From: Richelia sp. SL_2_1
Lineage (GTDB): Bacteria; Cyanobacteriota; Cyanobacteriia; Cyanobacteriales; Nostocaceae
Reading direction: 5' to 3'
Length of the DNA stretch: 64,000 nucleotides
Assembly (NCBI GenBank): GCA_012033205.1
Contig: JAAUSO010000004.1
Span: 1-64,000, forward strand
Below the pieces are notes generated by a model. That model was not told where the DNA came from. It searched no databases and saw only the letters and a program-made list of their open reading frames with translations. Positions 1 to 10,659 of the stretch are shown piece after piece. A program made the position numbers and the translations under genes. How positions within the stretch are numbered: position 1 is the stretch's first letter; every line of letters begins with the position of its first letter.

Positions 1-123
1 CCTTTTGAAGAGATAGTTTCATATTCTTGTTGTAGAAAATTTTTTGTTATGCATAGCTCTATTTTACAACAGTCTTATTTTAAGATGTTGTTGTTGTTAT
101 ATAAGTATATATTTTTGTACTAC

Positions 124-315
124 TTAAGCTTCACAGAAGAGAATGTCTTGTCTTTGCAGCCATTGAGTAATGCTTTCATGATAATCAGCCAAAAATAGCG
201 CAGGAAAGTAAATTCTTCCGATTTTAACTCCAGTTTTTGGATGAGTCAGTATTTGAAATTGGGGTTTATGAAGAACTTCTGCCATAGATATCACCCAAAT
301 AATTTTTGACAACAA
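124..315 (-). CDS. small hypothetical protein (63 aa)
   Basis: ORF track only; no family recognised. Confidence 0.3.
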   Translation of the reverse strand: MLSKIIWVISMAEVLHKPQFQILTHPKTGVKIGRIYFPALFLADYHESITQWLQRQDILFCEA

Positions 316-369
316 AAAGGGGAATAAAATCTTCTTTATCCCCCCTTCATATTGCTGATAATGTCAGTA

Positions 370-823
370 TTAATTCTCGGCTTCTATTTGAGGACTAACG
401 CTCGCATTTACACGCTCTGCATATTCTCGTCTGCGTTGCCAAGATAATTGATTTAGTACTACCAAATCTTCGAGTGTTTTACCGAATTTACGATAGCACT
501 GCGTGCCGCCGCAAGCGGCATATAGCGAATTCGAGTAGTTGTTCGAGAGAGAATCGCTGTTCTTCAACTTTTCCAAAATCCGAGGCAAACCGTTCTTTGA
601 ATATATCCCAATTAAAATCTTGAAAACTACGTTTGGCAAGCAGTCCACATAAAGAACGAATCGAGTAGTAGACTTTTGAGTACAAGCGTTCTGAATAATT
701 ACTAACAGAATACTCGCCGAGAAGGGAATCATCAATTGCTTGAAAGTTGGGTGTAGAGGATTTACGTGTAGCCATAATACAGATATTCCTAATTACTTCA
801 TTAGTTTCCGGGCGTAAGCCCAT
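370..823 (-). pseudogene. hypothetical protein split over two overlapping frames, with a palindromic repeat at the junction
   Basis: ORFs 488-823 and 370-735 overlap in different frames; the hairpin CGATAGCACTGCGTGCCGCCGCAAGCGGCATATAGCG (about 491-527) sits where the frames exchange. Confidence 0.4.
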
Positions 824-860
824 TTATTTTAAAGTGTTGCAGTACTTCTTGTTTCAGAAA

Positions 861-1106
861 TCAGTACCAAGAAGAATCATGGTAGTCTGCCATTAAATCC
901 TTAATTTCACAGTTTTGCTGAAAATCAATTTCTAGTTGCTGCAAGTCTGTATCTAATACCAAATTTTTCAGTTCTTGCATCATTTCTCTTACATGATTTT
1001 CGTCGCTGACACCTGAGTAATAACTTTTGATAAATTTGTCAGCAGACTTCATAAATTGTTCTAGATTTGTCACGAATATCTGTTCTGAACCAATCGCTTG
1101 AATCAT
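861..1106 (-). CDS. hypothetical protein (81 aa)
   Basis: clean ORF in a minus-strand gene string. Confidence 0.5.
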   Translation of the reverse strand: MIQAIGSEQIFVTNLEQFMKSADKFIKSYYSGVSDENHVREMMQELKNLVLDTDLQQLEIDFQQNCEIKDLMADYHDSSWY

Positions 1107-1142
1107 GATTTTTTCCTGATAGCTAAAAGTGTGTGATGTGCG

Positions 1143-1505
1143 TTAATATTCGTTTGTCAGCATTAAGACTTTTTCAACCAAATACAATTTGATATGGCTC
1201 AATGGGAAATCTGTATATTCAATTTCTTGGCGTAAAACTTCTTGATTGGTATCCCACTCGCATATCAAGATGCCGGAATTCTCTTTAACTCGTAAATGCC
1301 AAATTTGAAATTCTCGTAGTCTTGGATCTGACAGCAATTTCTTTGTTTGATGTGAAGCAATAGCATCCAATAACCAGTAACAATTGGCTTCGTGAGCTAA
1401 GTATTTTATACCATCGGTATATTTCAAACCGAGCCAGTGTTTGTAGAGAGTAGTTGAACCATAAAATTGGTTTAGTTCGCTGGTTATTTCTCGTGGTGTT
1501 TTCAT
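1143..1505 (-). CDS. DUF6876-like protein
   Basis: translation LNQFYGSTTLYKHWLGLKYTDGIKYLAHEANCYWLLDAIAS...WHL resembles this family, recognised by eye. Confidence 0.7.
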   Translation of the reverse strand: MKTPREITSELNQFYGSTTLYKHWLGLKYTDGIKYLAHEANCYWLLDAIASHQTKKLLSDPRLREFQIWHLRVKENSGILICEWDTNQEVLRQEIEYTDFPLSHIKLYLVEKVLMLTNEY

Positions 1506-1994
1506 ATTTTAAAATCTTTGATTTTACAGACTTCACTTCTTAATCGGCGTGAGCCGTAAAACGAAAACACAGTAAGCACGAAATATCAGCAGTTGTCACA
1601 TATTATTAGTTATCAGAGATTTGAGAACCGAGTAATATTTTTTTATAATTGACTCTTAGATTACCGAACGGAAAAAGTTTCCTATCGGGTGAAAATCTGT
1701 TTTTATAGAATTATTTATATTTTATAGTACATAGTTACTGCGAAATATCTGTTTATTATAATTCACTTGGTAAAGTAAAATATCTAATTCGCCTTCTTCT
1801 CAAATAAAAAATGTCAGTGATTTGCATCACTAAAATTTGTACAAATAATTACAAGCTATTCGTCTAGTAATTTACCGGATAAACTAGCCGTTATCATGAA
1901 AGTATGTTAAAACCATAAAAACAATTAAGTAATTTCACTGTAGCTGAAAGTGAGTTAGAAAACGCTTTAGTGTTTCTGTCGCTTTGGGCTGCTT

Positions 1995-3287
1995 TTGTAT
2001 GCACCTATGACAGACATCCTTGATATAAAACCTGGTGTAATCGTTCGCTGTCGCAATCGACAGTGGGTAGTTTTGCCTTCTGAAAATTTGGATGTGGTGC
2101 GGTTGCGTTCTTTATCTGGAAATGAGGAGGAGGTTACTGGCATCTACCGACATTTGTTAGAAGAAAATTTGGAAACAATTGATTGGGGGACGTTCCCTTT
2201 ACCATCAGCAACTCAAGTTAAAGACCATGCAGCAGCACAGCTTTTAATGGATGCGTCACGGTTGCTGTTGCGAAGCGGTGCGGGACCTTTTCGCTGTTTG
2301 GGTCGGTTGTCGCTACGTCCGCGCCCGTATCAATTAGTGCCGTTGTTGATGGCGTTGCGATTGGAGACGCTGCGGCTACTAATTGCTGATGATGTGGGAA
2401 TCGGTAAAACTATTGAAGCTGGTTTAATCGCCCGTGAATTTTTAGACCGGGGTGAGGTAAAGCGAATTGCTGTTTTGTGTCCACCCCATTTATGCGACCA
2501 ATGGCAGCAGGAACTTAGAGAGAAGTTTCATATTGATGCGGTTGTAATTCGCTCTGGGACTGTTTCTAAGTTGGAAAGAGCAATGCCTAGCAGCGAGCAT
2601 ATTTTTAGTTATTACCGCCATATTATTGTTAGCTTGGATTACGCTAAGGGCGATCGCCGTAAGGCAAGTTTCATTACTCACTGTCCGGATTTAGTAATTG
2701 TAGATGAAGCACATACCTGTGCGAGTGGAAATAATAAGAGCGCTTCTCAACAACAGCGTCACCTATTAATCCAGGAAATTGCTGCTAAAGTTGACAGAAA
2801 TCTACTTTTACTAACTGCAACTCCTCATAGCGGTATTGAAGAGGCGTTTTTGTCTTTGTTGGGATTGTTAAAACCGGAGTTTGGAAAATTATCTTTGGAT
2901 TTTCTCAGCGAAGAACAGCGCAAAACTCTGGCAAAACACTTTGTTCAGCGAAGACGGGCTGACGTAAAACTGTGGTTGGGGAATGAAACTCCTTTCCCAG
3001 AAAGAGAATCTGCGGAATTACCCTATAAACTCTCGACAGAGTATAAAAGTTTATTTGAAGATGTTTATAACTTTGCGCGGGGGTTAGTAACACCCACTAC
3101 TAGCGAAATGAGCCATGCTCAACGTCGGGGTCGATATTGGTCGGCTTTGGCGCTGATTCGCTGCGCTATGTCTTCACCTGCGGCTGCTATGGCTACTTTA
3201 GGTAAAAAATTGGAAACTCGTTCTAATAGTATTGCCAGCGAGGAATTAGACGAAGATTTAATGAGTTCTTATGTCTACGACCCATTG
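1995..3287 (+). pseudogene. SNF2/DEAD-like helicase N-terminal half, DrmD-like (DISARM-type), truncated
   Basis: ADDVGIGKTIEAGLIARE, LVIVDEAHT and LLTATPHSG motifs; the frame then runs about 110 nt into antisense group II intron sequence. Confidence 0.65.
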
Positions 3288-3963
3288 CACCCGTATTGCT
3301 GTTTAGCTTGCCATAGGCACGTAAATATAAGTCTGGATTGTATAGTAGTCGATACACATCTTCTACTGGCAACCCACGTTGTCCGCGTTCACGTATGATG
3401 TTCAGTATCGTTTCGGCTGTTCGCATTTCGCGTACCTCTCGATTTCTGTTTCATCTTTAATTACCTGTTCTACTTTGCCCTGTAAACGGCTCTCCCGTTT
3501 GCCTTGGTGGGGCGTTACTCCCACGACTACTATTAGAACTCCGTCACCATAGGACTCTCGTCCTTTAGGCAATCCCATGTTCCGTCACTGTTGAACGTAT
3601 AAAGAACGACTTAGGTTCCTACTCATATCCTTGAATGAGTTCATTACTCATCGCTCCTTGGTCGGGGTGTACCACTAACGAAACTAGATTTAGTGGTTAC
3701 CAAGGACATCGGTGTGCAAACGTGATACCGAAGGATGTGACAGTTCCACCTCTGGATATTAGGGTTCAGGCAGTTTAGCTTTAACCATATCGTTCAGGCG
3801 TTGCAGAGCCATAACATACACGTTTTCTGTTATTCTCCGCTTTACGAACATGCTCTTGTCCCCTCGCCCTTTCGGGTCTAGGTAAGTTGTTCGCCTTGGA
3901 GTCGATTACCCCGAACTCCAGACAACTTTGTTGGCAATTCAATCAGTGCGTACCACGGCGCAC
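3287..3963 (-). mobile_element. 5' fragment of a group II intron with truncated RT/maturase N-terminus
   Basis: minus-strand ORF MRTAETILNIIRERGQRGLPVEDVYRLLYNPDLYLRAYGKLNSNTGAM is a typical intron-encoded RT N-terminus; about 540 nt of domain I-like sequence precedes it; putative 5' end GTGCGCC near 3963; no RT catalytic core or 3' end. Confidence 0.75.
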
Positions 3964-3992
3964 CGTTTCCGTGTACACGGCTCCCGATATTC

Positions 3993-4496
3993 TTAAGGGA
4001 TAACCCTATTGCTCATGTGTATATAATCATGACATTCTGAGGCGCTAGTATAAGACCTAAACCTGCTTGTTTGTTCAACTACTTTTAACTCGCTCCAATG
4101 GAAATAATTATTGAAACCATCAACTTTAACCAGGATGGGAGTGATATTCTCCCCATTTAATCCGATGATCTTACCTTGTCTGTTAGTCAGATTCCCTGTT
4201 TTAATTTCTACCCTAGCAGGTATATCGAATCCCATTGATACGAGAGCGTCATTACGAACGTCAGTGTCTACCCAAGTCAACTCTTGCTCAAAGTTATGAT
4301 AGCTAGCCAAAGTTACACCCCAAGTTTCTCTCCACTGGGGATTATGGTTGACGGCATAATTAGAAAGATGCTTGAGGAATGTTCCGTCACACCAAACTAT
4401 ATTCGATATGGCATTCCATCTTTTATCTTGAGGAACCCTTGCTCGCCCTGAGTCGCTAGAAGTATACAGGTAGACTCCATAAAAGCCATCTGCCTA
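3993..4496 (-). CDS. hypothetical protein or fragment next to the intron
   Basis: the reading frame stays open upstream of the listed Met (4310) back to about 4496 (ADGFYGVYLYTSSDSGRARVPQDKRWNAISNIVWCDG...). Confidence 0.4.
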
Positions 4497-4968
4497 CGAA
4501 ATAGCTGTCTTCTTGATAAGAAATCTGAGAGCGGAATGGGAGTAAATCGAGTATTTAATATTTGAAGAAAGCCTATGTAAAAGCCTTGGCGATTTCTGCT
4601 TGGTAATCAGTACTTGTGTTGATAGTTGACAATTGACCAATGCAATTGAGAATTAAATCCAGATCGCACCATCATCGCCTTGCATCCAAAAAAATTTTGT
4701 ATTTTTAACTATTTTTGAAAGCTTTGCTTTTACGGACTTCATGTGAAGTCTTACGGAAGAAGATTCCTCCAAAAAGCTTCACCCTCTCATCGGTGTGAGC
4801 CGTAAAACAAAAAACTCCTGATAACAGATACCAGCAGTTGCAATATTCTTATTGGTTATAAAATGGATAAAAGCAGTTTTTTATCATGATTTTCGGTAAA
4901 AGAGATATTTTTACCTTGAGTATCTCACTTTTTTACCTATGCTTAATACAAAAATTAGTAGTAATACT

Positions 4969-5664
4969 TTAGCAATTTTTGAGTAACTGATCTTGAGTTA
5001 CCCGTCCATCTTCCATCCGTAAAAGCCTATCGGCAACATCTAAAATACGGCTATCGTGAGTCACTAACAAAATTGTACTTCCTTGTTGCTTGGCTAGTTT
5101 TTGCATGATATTTACCACATCTCGACCAGATTTACTATCTAATGCTGCTGTAGGTTCGTCTGCGAGTACGAGTAAAGGTTCACCTACCAATGCACGAGCA
5201 ATCGCAATTCTTTGTTTCTGTCCACCAGAAAGCTTTTCGGGGTAATAATCGATGCGTTCCCCTAAACCGACAGATGTTAATATTGCCTGTGATCTTGCAA
5301 TACGCTCGTCAATCGACAAATTTTCATGCAAGCGTAAAGACATTCCTACATTTTGCTGTGCTGTGAGGGATTCAAGTAAATTATGAGACTGAAAAATAAA
5401 TCCAATTTGCTGGCGAATTTTGACTAACTGCGATTTGCTTGCACCATATAATTCCCGACCAAATACGCAAACGCTACCTTCTTGAATCGAACGCAAACCA
5501 CCAATTAATGTCAGCAAAGTGGTTTTACCGCTTCCCGATGGACCGCGCATGATGACAATTTCACCCTTATAGATGTCTAAATTGACATCATCTAAAACTG
5601 GTTTACGTAAATCTCCTTTACCAAAAGCATGGCAGAGATGACGAACCGTGACAACAGGTTCCAT
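4969..5664 (-). CDS. devA: ABC transporter ATP-binding protein, DevA family
   Basis: Walker A GPSGSGKTTLL, LSGGQKQR signature, LADEPTAALD; adjacent to a DevC-like permease. Confidence 0.88.
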   Translation of the reverse strand: MEPVVTVRHLCHAFGKGDLRKPVLDDVNLDIYKGEIVIMRGPSGSGKTTLLTLIGGLRSIQEGSVCVFGRELYGASKSQLVKIRQQIGFIFQSHNLLESLTAQQNVGMSLRLHENLSIDERIARSQAILTSVGLGERIDYYPEKLSGGQKQRIAIARALVGEPLLVLADEPTAALDSKSGRDVVNIMQKLAKQQGSTILLVTHDSRILDVADRLLRMEDGRVTQDQLLKNC

Positions 5665-5681
5665 AGCTTCTCCTCCAGTAA

Positions 5682-6872
5682 TTAAAATACATCCGCAGGG
5701 TCAGCCGAGCGAAATTTCCGCATGGCGATCGCGGCTGAAATCAAACACATTAAAACAGTGGCAATTAACACTTGCCATGCTACGGCAGATTTCATGATCA
5801 AAGGTATCCGTGTTAGTTTTCCTAGGAGAGCATACATTCCAATCGAAGTCGTGTATCCCGGTGCAAATCCCATGATGGCAAGAATAATTCCTTGTTGAAA
5901 AACAATAACTAATAAGCGAATATCTGAATATCCCATTGCCTTCAAAGTGGCGTATTCTGCTAAATGGTCGCTGACATCCGTGTATAAAATTTGATAGACA
6001 ATCACAACTCCCACAACAAAGCCCATAATTGCCCCAAAGTTAAATATCGTACCCGCAGGATGTTCGTTCGACCAAAAGGCTAGTTCCAATTTCTTAAACT
6101 CTTGAAGATTCAAAACTCTGATATCGCTGGGTAAGCGCGATCGCAAATTTTCGGCAACTATTTCACGGTTTGCTCTTGGTTTGAGCTTGAGAACACCAAC
6201 ATGAACTTGATCGATACTGTTACGACCGAACAAGCGTAAATAATTTTGGTCGCTGGTGACAATATGACCGCGAATAAACATTGTACTGCCCAAGGTGAAA
6301 ATACCACCAACCTTGACTCTACGACCGGACAATTCCGTAGTAACAGTTTCCCCTCGATTAAAAGATTCCACCACATGACCAGTAGTAGGTTGAGATTTGC
6401 GGTCAAACAGTACTACGTTGGGTAATTTAATCTGGTCTAACTGCTGATTTAATTGGGGTAAATCGAAAACTGGACGATATGGGTCAAATGCAATTACAGC
6501 CACTGGTGCAATTTCTTTTTTCCAAGGATTGACCCAGGCACCAAAAGAATAGTACAAAGGACTGCTCGAAGCAACATCTTTGACATCAGTTGCTTGATAT
6601 AAATATGCTTTAGGGAACCCTCGGGTTTCTAATAAAGTTTTGGTCCGCTTACTGACTAGAACTAAATCGGCATTTAGATGTTCGTGAACGAGGACTGAAC
6701 CATCAAATAGCATCGATTTAAACCCCAACATCATAAAAATCAAGATATCAGCGAAAGCAATTCCTGACATTGCTATTAGCAAACGAATTTTCTGATGGCT
6801 CAGTTGCGACCAACCAAGGGGAGGTTCCTGAGAAAATTTCTTGACCAGATTTGTGATAACAGGAAGTTTCAT
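5682..6872 (-). CDS. devC: ABC transporter permease, DevC family
   Basis: N-terminal PLGWSQLSHQKIRLLIAMSGIAFADILIFMMLGF and C-terminal FtsX-type TM helices, typical of DevC. Confidence 0.88.
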   Translation of the reverse strand: MKLPVITNLVKKFSQEPPLGWSQLSHQKIRLLIAMSGIAFADILIFMMLGFKSMLFDGSVLVHEHLNADLVLVSKRTKTLLETRGFPKAYLYQATDVKDVASSSPLYYSFGAWVNPWKKEIAPVAVIAFDPYRPVFDLPQLNQQLDQIKLPNVVLFDRKSQPTTGHVVESFNRGETVTTELSGRRVKVGGIFTLGSTMFIRGHIVTSDQNYLRLFGRNSIDQVHVGVLKLKPRANREIVAENLRSRLPSDIRVLNLQEFKKLELAFWSNEHPAGTIFNFGAIMGFVVGVVIVYQILYTDVSDHLAEYATLKAMGYSDIRLLVIVFQQGIILAIMGFAPGYTTSIGMYALLGKLTRIPLIMKSAVAWQVLIATVLMCLISAAIAMRKFRSADPADVF

Positions 6873-6920
6873 GGTGGTTTCCCCTAGTTCCTATCTAATC
6901 ACAATAGAAACCTAAAAATG

Positions 6921-6937
6921 TGAGGAATTTGTGAGAC
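6921..6937 (-). promoter_or_regulatory. direct-repeat promoter motif upstream of devC
   Basis: minus-strand sense CTCACAAATTCCTCA, about 50 bp before the start. Confidence 0.6.
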
Positions 6938-6973
6938 TGTGGGATTTAATAAATGTGTAATATAAAATATTTT

Positions 6974-6994
6974 CCTCACAATATTCTCAAACTT
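6974..6994 (+). promoter_or_regulatory. direct-repeat promoter motif, degenerate, toward the 7142 gene
   Basis: CCTCACAATATTCTCAAACTT. Confidence 0.45.
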
Positions 6995-7141
6995 CTCTCC
7001 TAAATTAATAATAGTTATTCCCCATTGCTCGCCATTCTCTAATTAATTTAAGGGGATAGATCGTAAAGAGCATTTGCTAATAAAAACTGCATGCATCACT
7101 AAGTATATTTTAATGCTGACAGTAAAAGTAGAGGTTTAGAT

Positions 7142-7705
7142 ATGCTGAAAAATAAATATACACTCTGGATAAGTTTATTTGTAACTACGGTAGTTGGTTT
7201 TGGTTTAGGAATACTGGTGGGGAATCAGTATCAAATACCAGGAACCTCAAAAAATCTCACAGTATACGGTATGGACGAACAGGTAACTAAAGTTCAAACC
7301 GATTTATACGTAAGTTTTGATGACAAGCTCAATCATACGCAAAAATTAGATAAATTATCTACCCTAATTTCGCGTTACAAATTTTGCGATTTACCAATAG
7401 AAGTCAAAAGCGTAGACAATGGTATTGCTATGGTTAACCTGGACGAACATCCTTGGGTAAAACAAAGAACTACACTCCCTTCTATTCCTGGTTGTTCGGG
7501 AAGAAGTTGGCGCTATGGTTATTTCCAAGGTAGTGCGGGTGGTTATGCTACAAGTGCGACTTTAGCACGAACTTTTGTCCAACCGAACTATAAAGGAGAT
7601 TGGATTAAAGGAGTTCGGTTTTCTTATGCAGGTAAGCCGATTCAAGATGGTGATTGGGATCATATCAATTTGCATGGAGTCATTACTCGCGAGAATCTTC
7701 CCTAA
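7142..7705 (+). CDS. hypothetical membrane-anchored protein
   Basis: N-terminal TM helix then a soluble domain; clean ORF. Confidence 0.55.
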   Translation: MLKNKYTLWISLFVTTVVGFGLGILVGNQYQIPGTSKNLTVYGMDEQVTKVQTDLYVSFDDKLNHTQKLDKLSTLISRYKFCDLPIEVKSVDNGIAMVNLDEHPWVKQRTTLPSIPGCSGRSWRYGYFQGSAGGYATSATLARTFVQPNYKGDWIKGVRFSYAGKPIQDGDWDHINLHGVITRENLP

Positions 7706-8204
7706 AAGGGGGTTGGGGGAATCGGTTAGCTGTGGAATACTAGTTTTTATCTCCCTTACGGGACACGCTACGCGCTTCGTTCCGATTGTGTAAGTCCTAT
7801 ATAAATAAATTGATGGGTCTAGTTGTTCGCAACCAGACCCGTCAGTCTACTATTTATTTGATGCAAGTTTTCCTCCATAACTAACTTTAGTTTATACGTA
7901 TCGTAGTTTCCTAACTTGAACCTCTCATAGTCACATCTTCCGATATTCTGGTTTGGCTTTACTCTTATCTAAGTTCTCAGAGAAGGGTGTTACCACTTTA
8001 TTTTATCTATGTTAGAGGTTCTCTACGACCTCACTTATATATTAACATATTTTGATAGTTAGAACAGACATTTCTTGTTTTTTTGATTTAGAAAATAAAT
8101 TCTCAAAATGATGATTCAAAATAGGTTAAAATGCTTGTAAAAGCTGGCAAAATATTGGCAGTAATTTGTAATAAATATTAATATATTATTTGCAAACTTA
8201 AAAG

Positions 8205-8447
8205 TCATCTACATGGATTTTGCCAGAAGATATTAGCGGATATTAAGAGGCTAACTATGATGCACAAAGAATATATGGAAATTGTGGAAGGATTAATTGA
8301 CAAATTGACATTACCCACAATTTTAGAAAAGGCTGCCAGTTTCAGTTCCCCTGGTTGACATTCGGGCTGTTCCCGTTGAATCTGACCTTCGATGCGGAAG
8401 TCGTTAGCTCTTTGAGAATCAGTGGGTTCATTATTGTAAGTTGCCAT
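8205..8447 (-). CDS. hypothetical small protein, C-terminus doubtful
   Basis: AAGGATA upstream of ATG at 8447 and a repeat motif site at 8610; the C-terminal half is of uncertain coding status. Confidence 0.35.
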   Translation of the reverse strand: MATYNNEPTDSQRANDFRIEGQIQREQPECQPGELKLAAFSKIVGNVNLSINPSTISIYSLCIIVSLLISANIFWQNPCR

Positions 8448-8609
8448 TTCAGATATCCTTTTTGTAAAAGTTAAATGTAGTTTTAATCTGATTTCTCTTC
8501 TTCAGGGTTGAGAGCATCAGTAATAATTATGTCAATTAATACTTTAATAACTGTAGTTGTTTCTTCTCATCTGTTTTGATAAGTACGCTCTCAAACTAAA
8601 ATAAAAATG

Positions 8610-8626
8610 TGAGGAACTTGTGAGGG
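8610..8626 (-). promoter_or_regulatory. direct-repeat promoter motif upstream of the 8447 gene
   Basis: minus-strand sense CCCTCACAAGTTCCTCA. Confidence 0.6.
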
Positions 8627-8854
8627 AATAAAAAATTATGTCAAAATTAAAGCAATTTATTACTTGAAAATACTTACAGTAATTTTAGGTATAAAAACTA
8701 CTTGCAAATATGATATTGCTTCATAGATACTGATAATGCTGGATAAATACCGTTGTAAGAAGGAAATAAAAATTATTTAGTGAGATAAATATTACATATA
8801 TAAAAGTTTATTAAAAAAATAGGATGAAACAATAGTTATTTAAAATACATCTAT

Positions 8855-9130
8855 TTGAATAAGTTTTTAGACATTAATAAACTCTTTGAGCAGGATGGTA
8901 TTTTTTATCTCGGCGAAGTGATGAACGTTCCTGGCGTTTTAAATCGCACAAATGAGGTGATGAACAAAATCTGTATTGCCCGAGAATTAGGATTATCGAT
9001 TGACAGACACGCTCCAGAACTCCGGGGTGAGGCTGCGCGTAGTTATGCTGCTGCTGAAATTACCACCGACCACGAGTGCAGCACCCTAGCAGAAGCTAAA
9101 ACTTTGAAAATTTTCGATACTCCCTGGGGA
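8855..9130 (+). pseudogene. adenine deaminase internal fragment
   Basis: FYLGEVMNVPGVLNRTNEVMNKICIARELGLSIDRHAPELRGEAARSYAAAEITTDHEC resembles adenine deaminase; both ends missing, the 3' end runs antisense into the next gene. Confidence 0.75.
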
Positions 9131-9155
9131 ACGGGAGGAACGTCACTACTTCTAC

Positions 9156-10346
9156 TCAACACTTGGCTGACGATAACGGAGTCCAGTCAAGAGCTTTCCG
9201 AACTTCGTTAATGTCCTCAATAATCAAGTTCTGTTCGAGTTGGGTTCGAGGACTTGAAGAGCGGTAAGTATGATAACTACCTCCATAAAGCAAACTAAGA
9301 TGAACGACTGCATTCTTTACACAATCGTGAAGCGGTTGTGGCAACCCTTGTAATATTTTCCCACCCCTAATATCTTCAGCCACTACTGAGACTAAACTAC
9401 CAAGACTCTCTACTTGCAGCGATGCAAACACAAGATTATTATGATAGCAGCTAAGAGAGTGTAGATCGCTTTTTGGTTGCTGCGTAAATAGCGCTGGGAA
9501 CCAAATTGCTCGTCCCCTTGGCCGTTCATAAAGTATGTGACTATCAGGAGATGTTCTTCTAATTTCTAACTTTGTCTCATCGATATCTAACAGATGTGCA
9601 AATTTATAATCACGGTGCCATTCAGTTACTGCTTCGAGCGCCCGATGGACTTCATCTGTAATCAATCGAGTCATTGGATCTATCCCCTCCGCCTTAATAA
9701 CGGTAAAGACTGTAAAAGGTTCAATAGATTGTGTTTTATGTTCTAAAATACCTGCGCGAAAATCAGTGAAGCATTTATCAACAAACTGGTTCGCAGATAA
9801 TGTTTCTGAAAGTTCACAATTGCCTCTCATCTTAAAAGTTTTTCCCTTTCTAAGTCCAAAGGCTGTATCAACAGTACCTTGCAATGAAAGTTGATTGCGA
9901 CATCTTGCAGTTATAACTAAAGCAATACCGTGAGGATAAAAAAATGATTCTAATTTTAGGTAGCCTTTTTGTCCCAAGCATTCCGGGGAATATACCTCAA
10001 TAGGAACATTACCGCGAAAAGGAACGAGTGCTTCCCAAGCTCTTTTACCGTTGATATTTATGCTCCCTTTCTTACCAAACAAGTAATATGCCCAAAAATG
10101 TTGTCCTGCGAGATGTTTCCAAGGTAGTTGAAGCTTAAGTTGCTTGTCCCCTTTATAACCAGGTAACTTTAAACACAAAGATTCTTCGTTTTGCTTTAGA
10201 GCTTCAAAATTTTCCTCGTATTCATAGTCACGACCAAGAAAAGACCAAGGTAAATTCGGGGGGTTCTCTTCAATAAAGTCGAAAATTGTCTCAACCCAGA
10301 TCATCGATAATTGGAAATCATGAACTTTAATTTCTTCTATAGACAT
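9156..10346 (-). CDS. hypothetical protein (396 aa)
   Basis: long clean ORF; no family recognised. Confidence 0.6.
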   Translation of the reverse strand: MSIEEIKVHDFQLSMIWVETIFDFIEENPPNLPWSFLGRDYEYEENFEALKQNEESLCLKLPGYKGDKQLKLQLPWKHLAGQHFWAYYLFGKKGSININGKRAWEALVPFRGNVPIEVYSPECLGQKGYLKLESFFYPHGIALVITARCRNQLSLQGTVDTAFGLRKGKTFKMRGNCELSETLSANQFVDKCFTDFRAGILEHKTQSIEPFTVFTVIKAEGIDPMTRLITDEVHRALEAVTEWHRDYKFAHLLDIDETKLEIRRTSPDSHILYERPRGRAIWFPALFTQQPKSDLHSLSCYHNNLVFASLQVESLGSLVSVVAEDIRGGKILQGLPQPLHDCVKNAVVHLSLLYGGSYHTYRSSSPRTQLEQNLIIEDINEVRKALDWTPLSSAKC

Positions 10347-10659
10347 TTACAGACTTACTCCACTTGTAATTTATGATACGTATCTATGTTATAATATATT
10401 TAACTAAGGATAAACCTAGTACTTCAGTAGAGGTATGAGGATGGTTTATTATGTGGTTTGACAAGGAATTACCACAGGATGTAAATGTTTCCTGCAAAAA
10501 ATGCCCGTTTAATTTTGCAAGGAAATATGATGCTCCAGTCAATTAGTAGCATCAAATCTCGCTTAAATGGCGGTAATCAACCCCTTTCTCCCTTGAGGAA
10601 GGGGTTTGCCATAGGACATTATGTGGCATATGTTATTACTTTTTTCTCCTTATAAATGT

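Noticed and set aside
1995-3398. Active DISARM system
   Set aside because: Only a truncated DrmD-like helicase is present; no drmA/B/C or methylase genes in the window.
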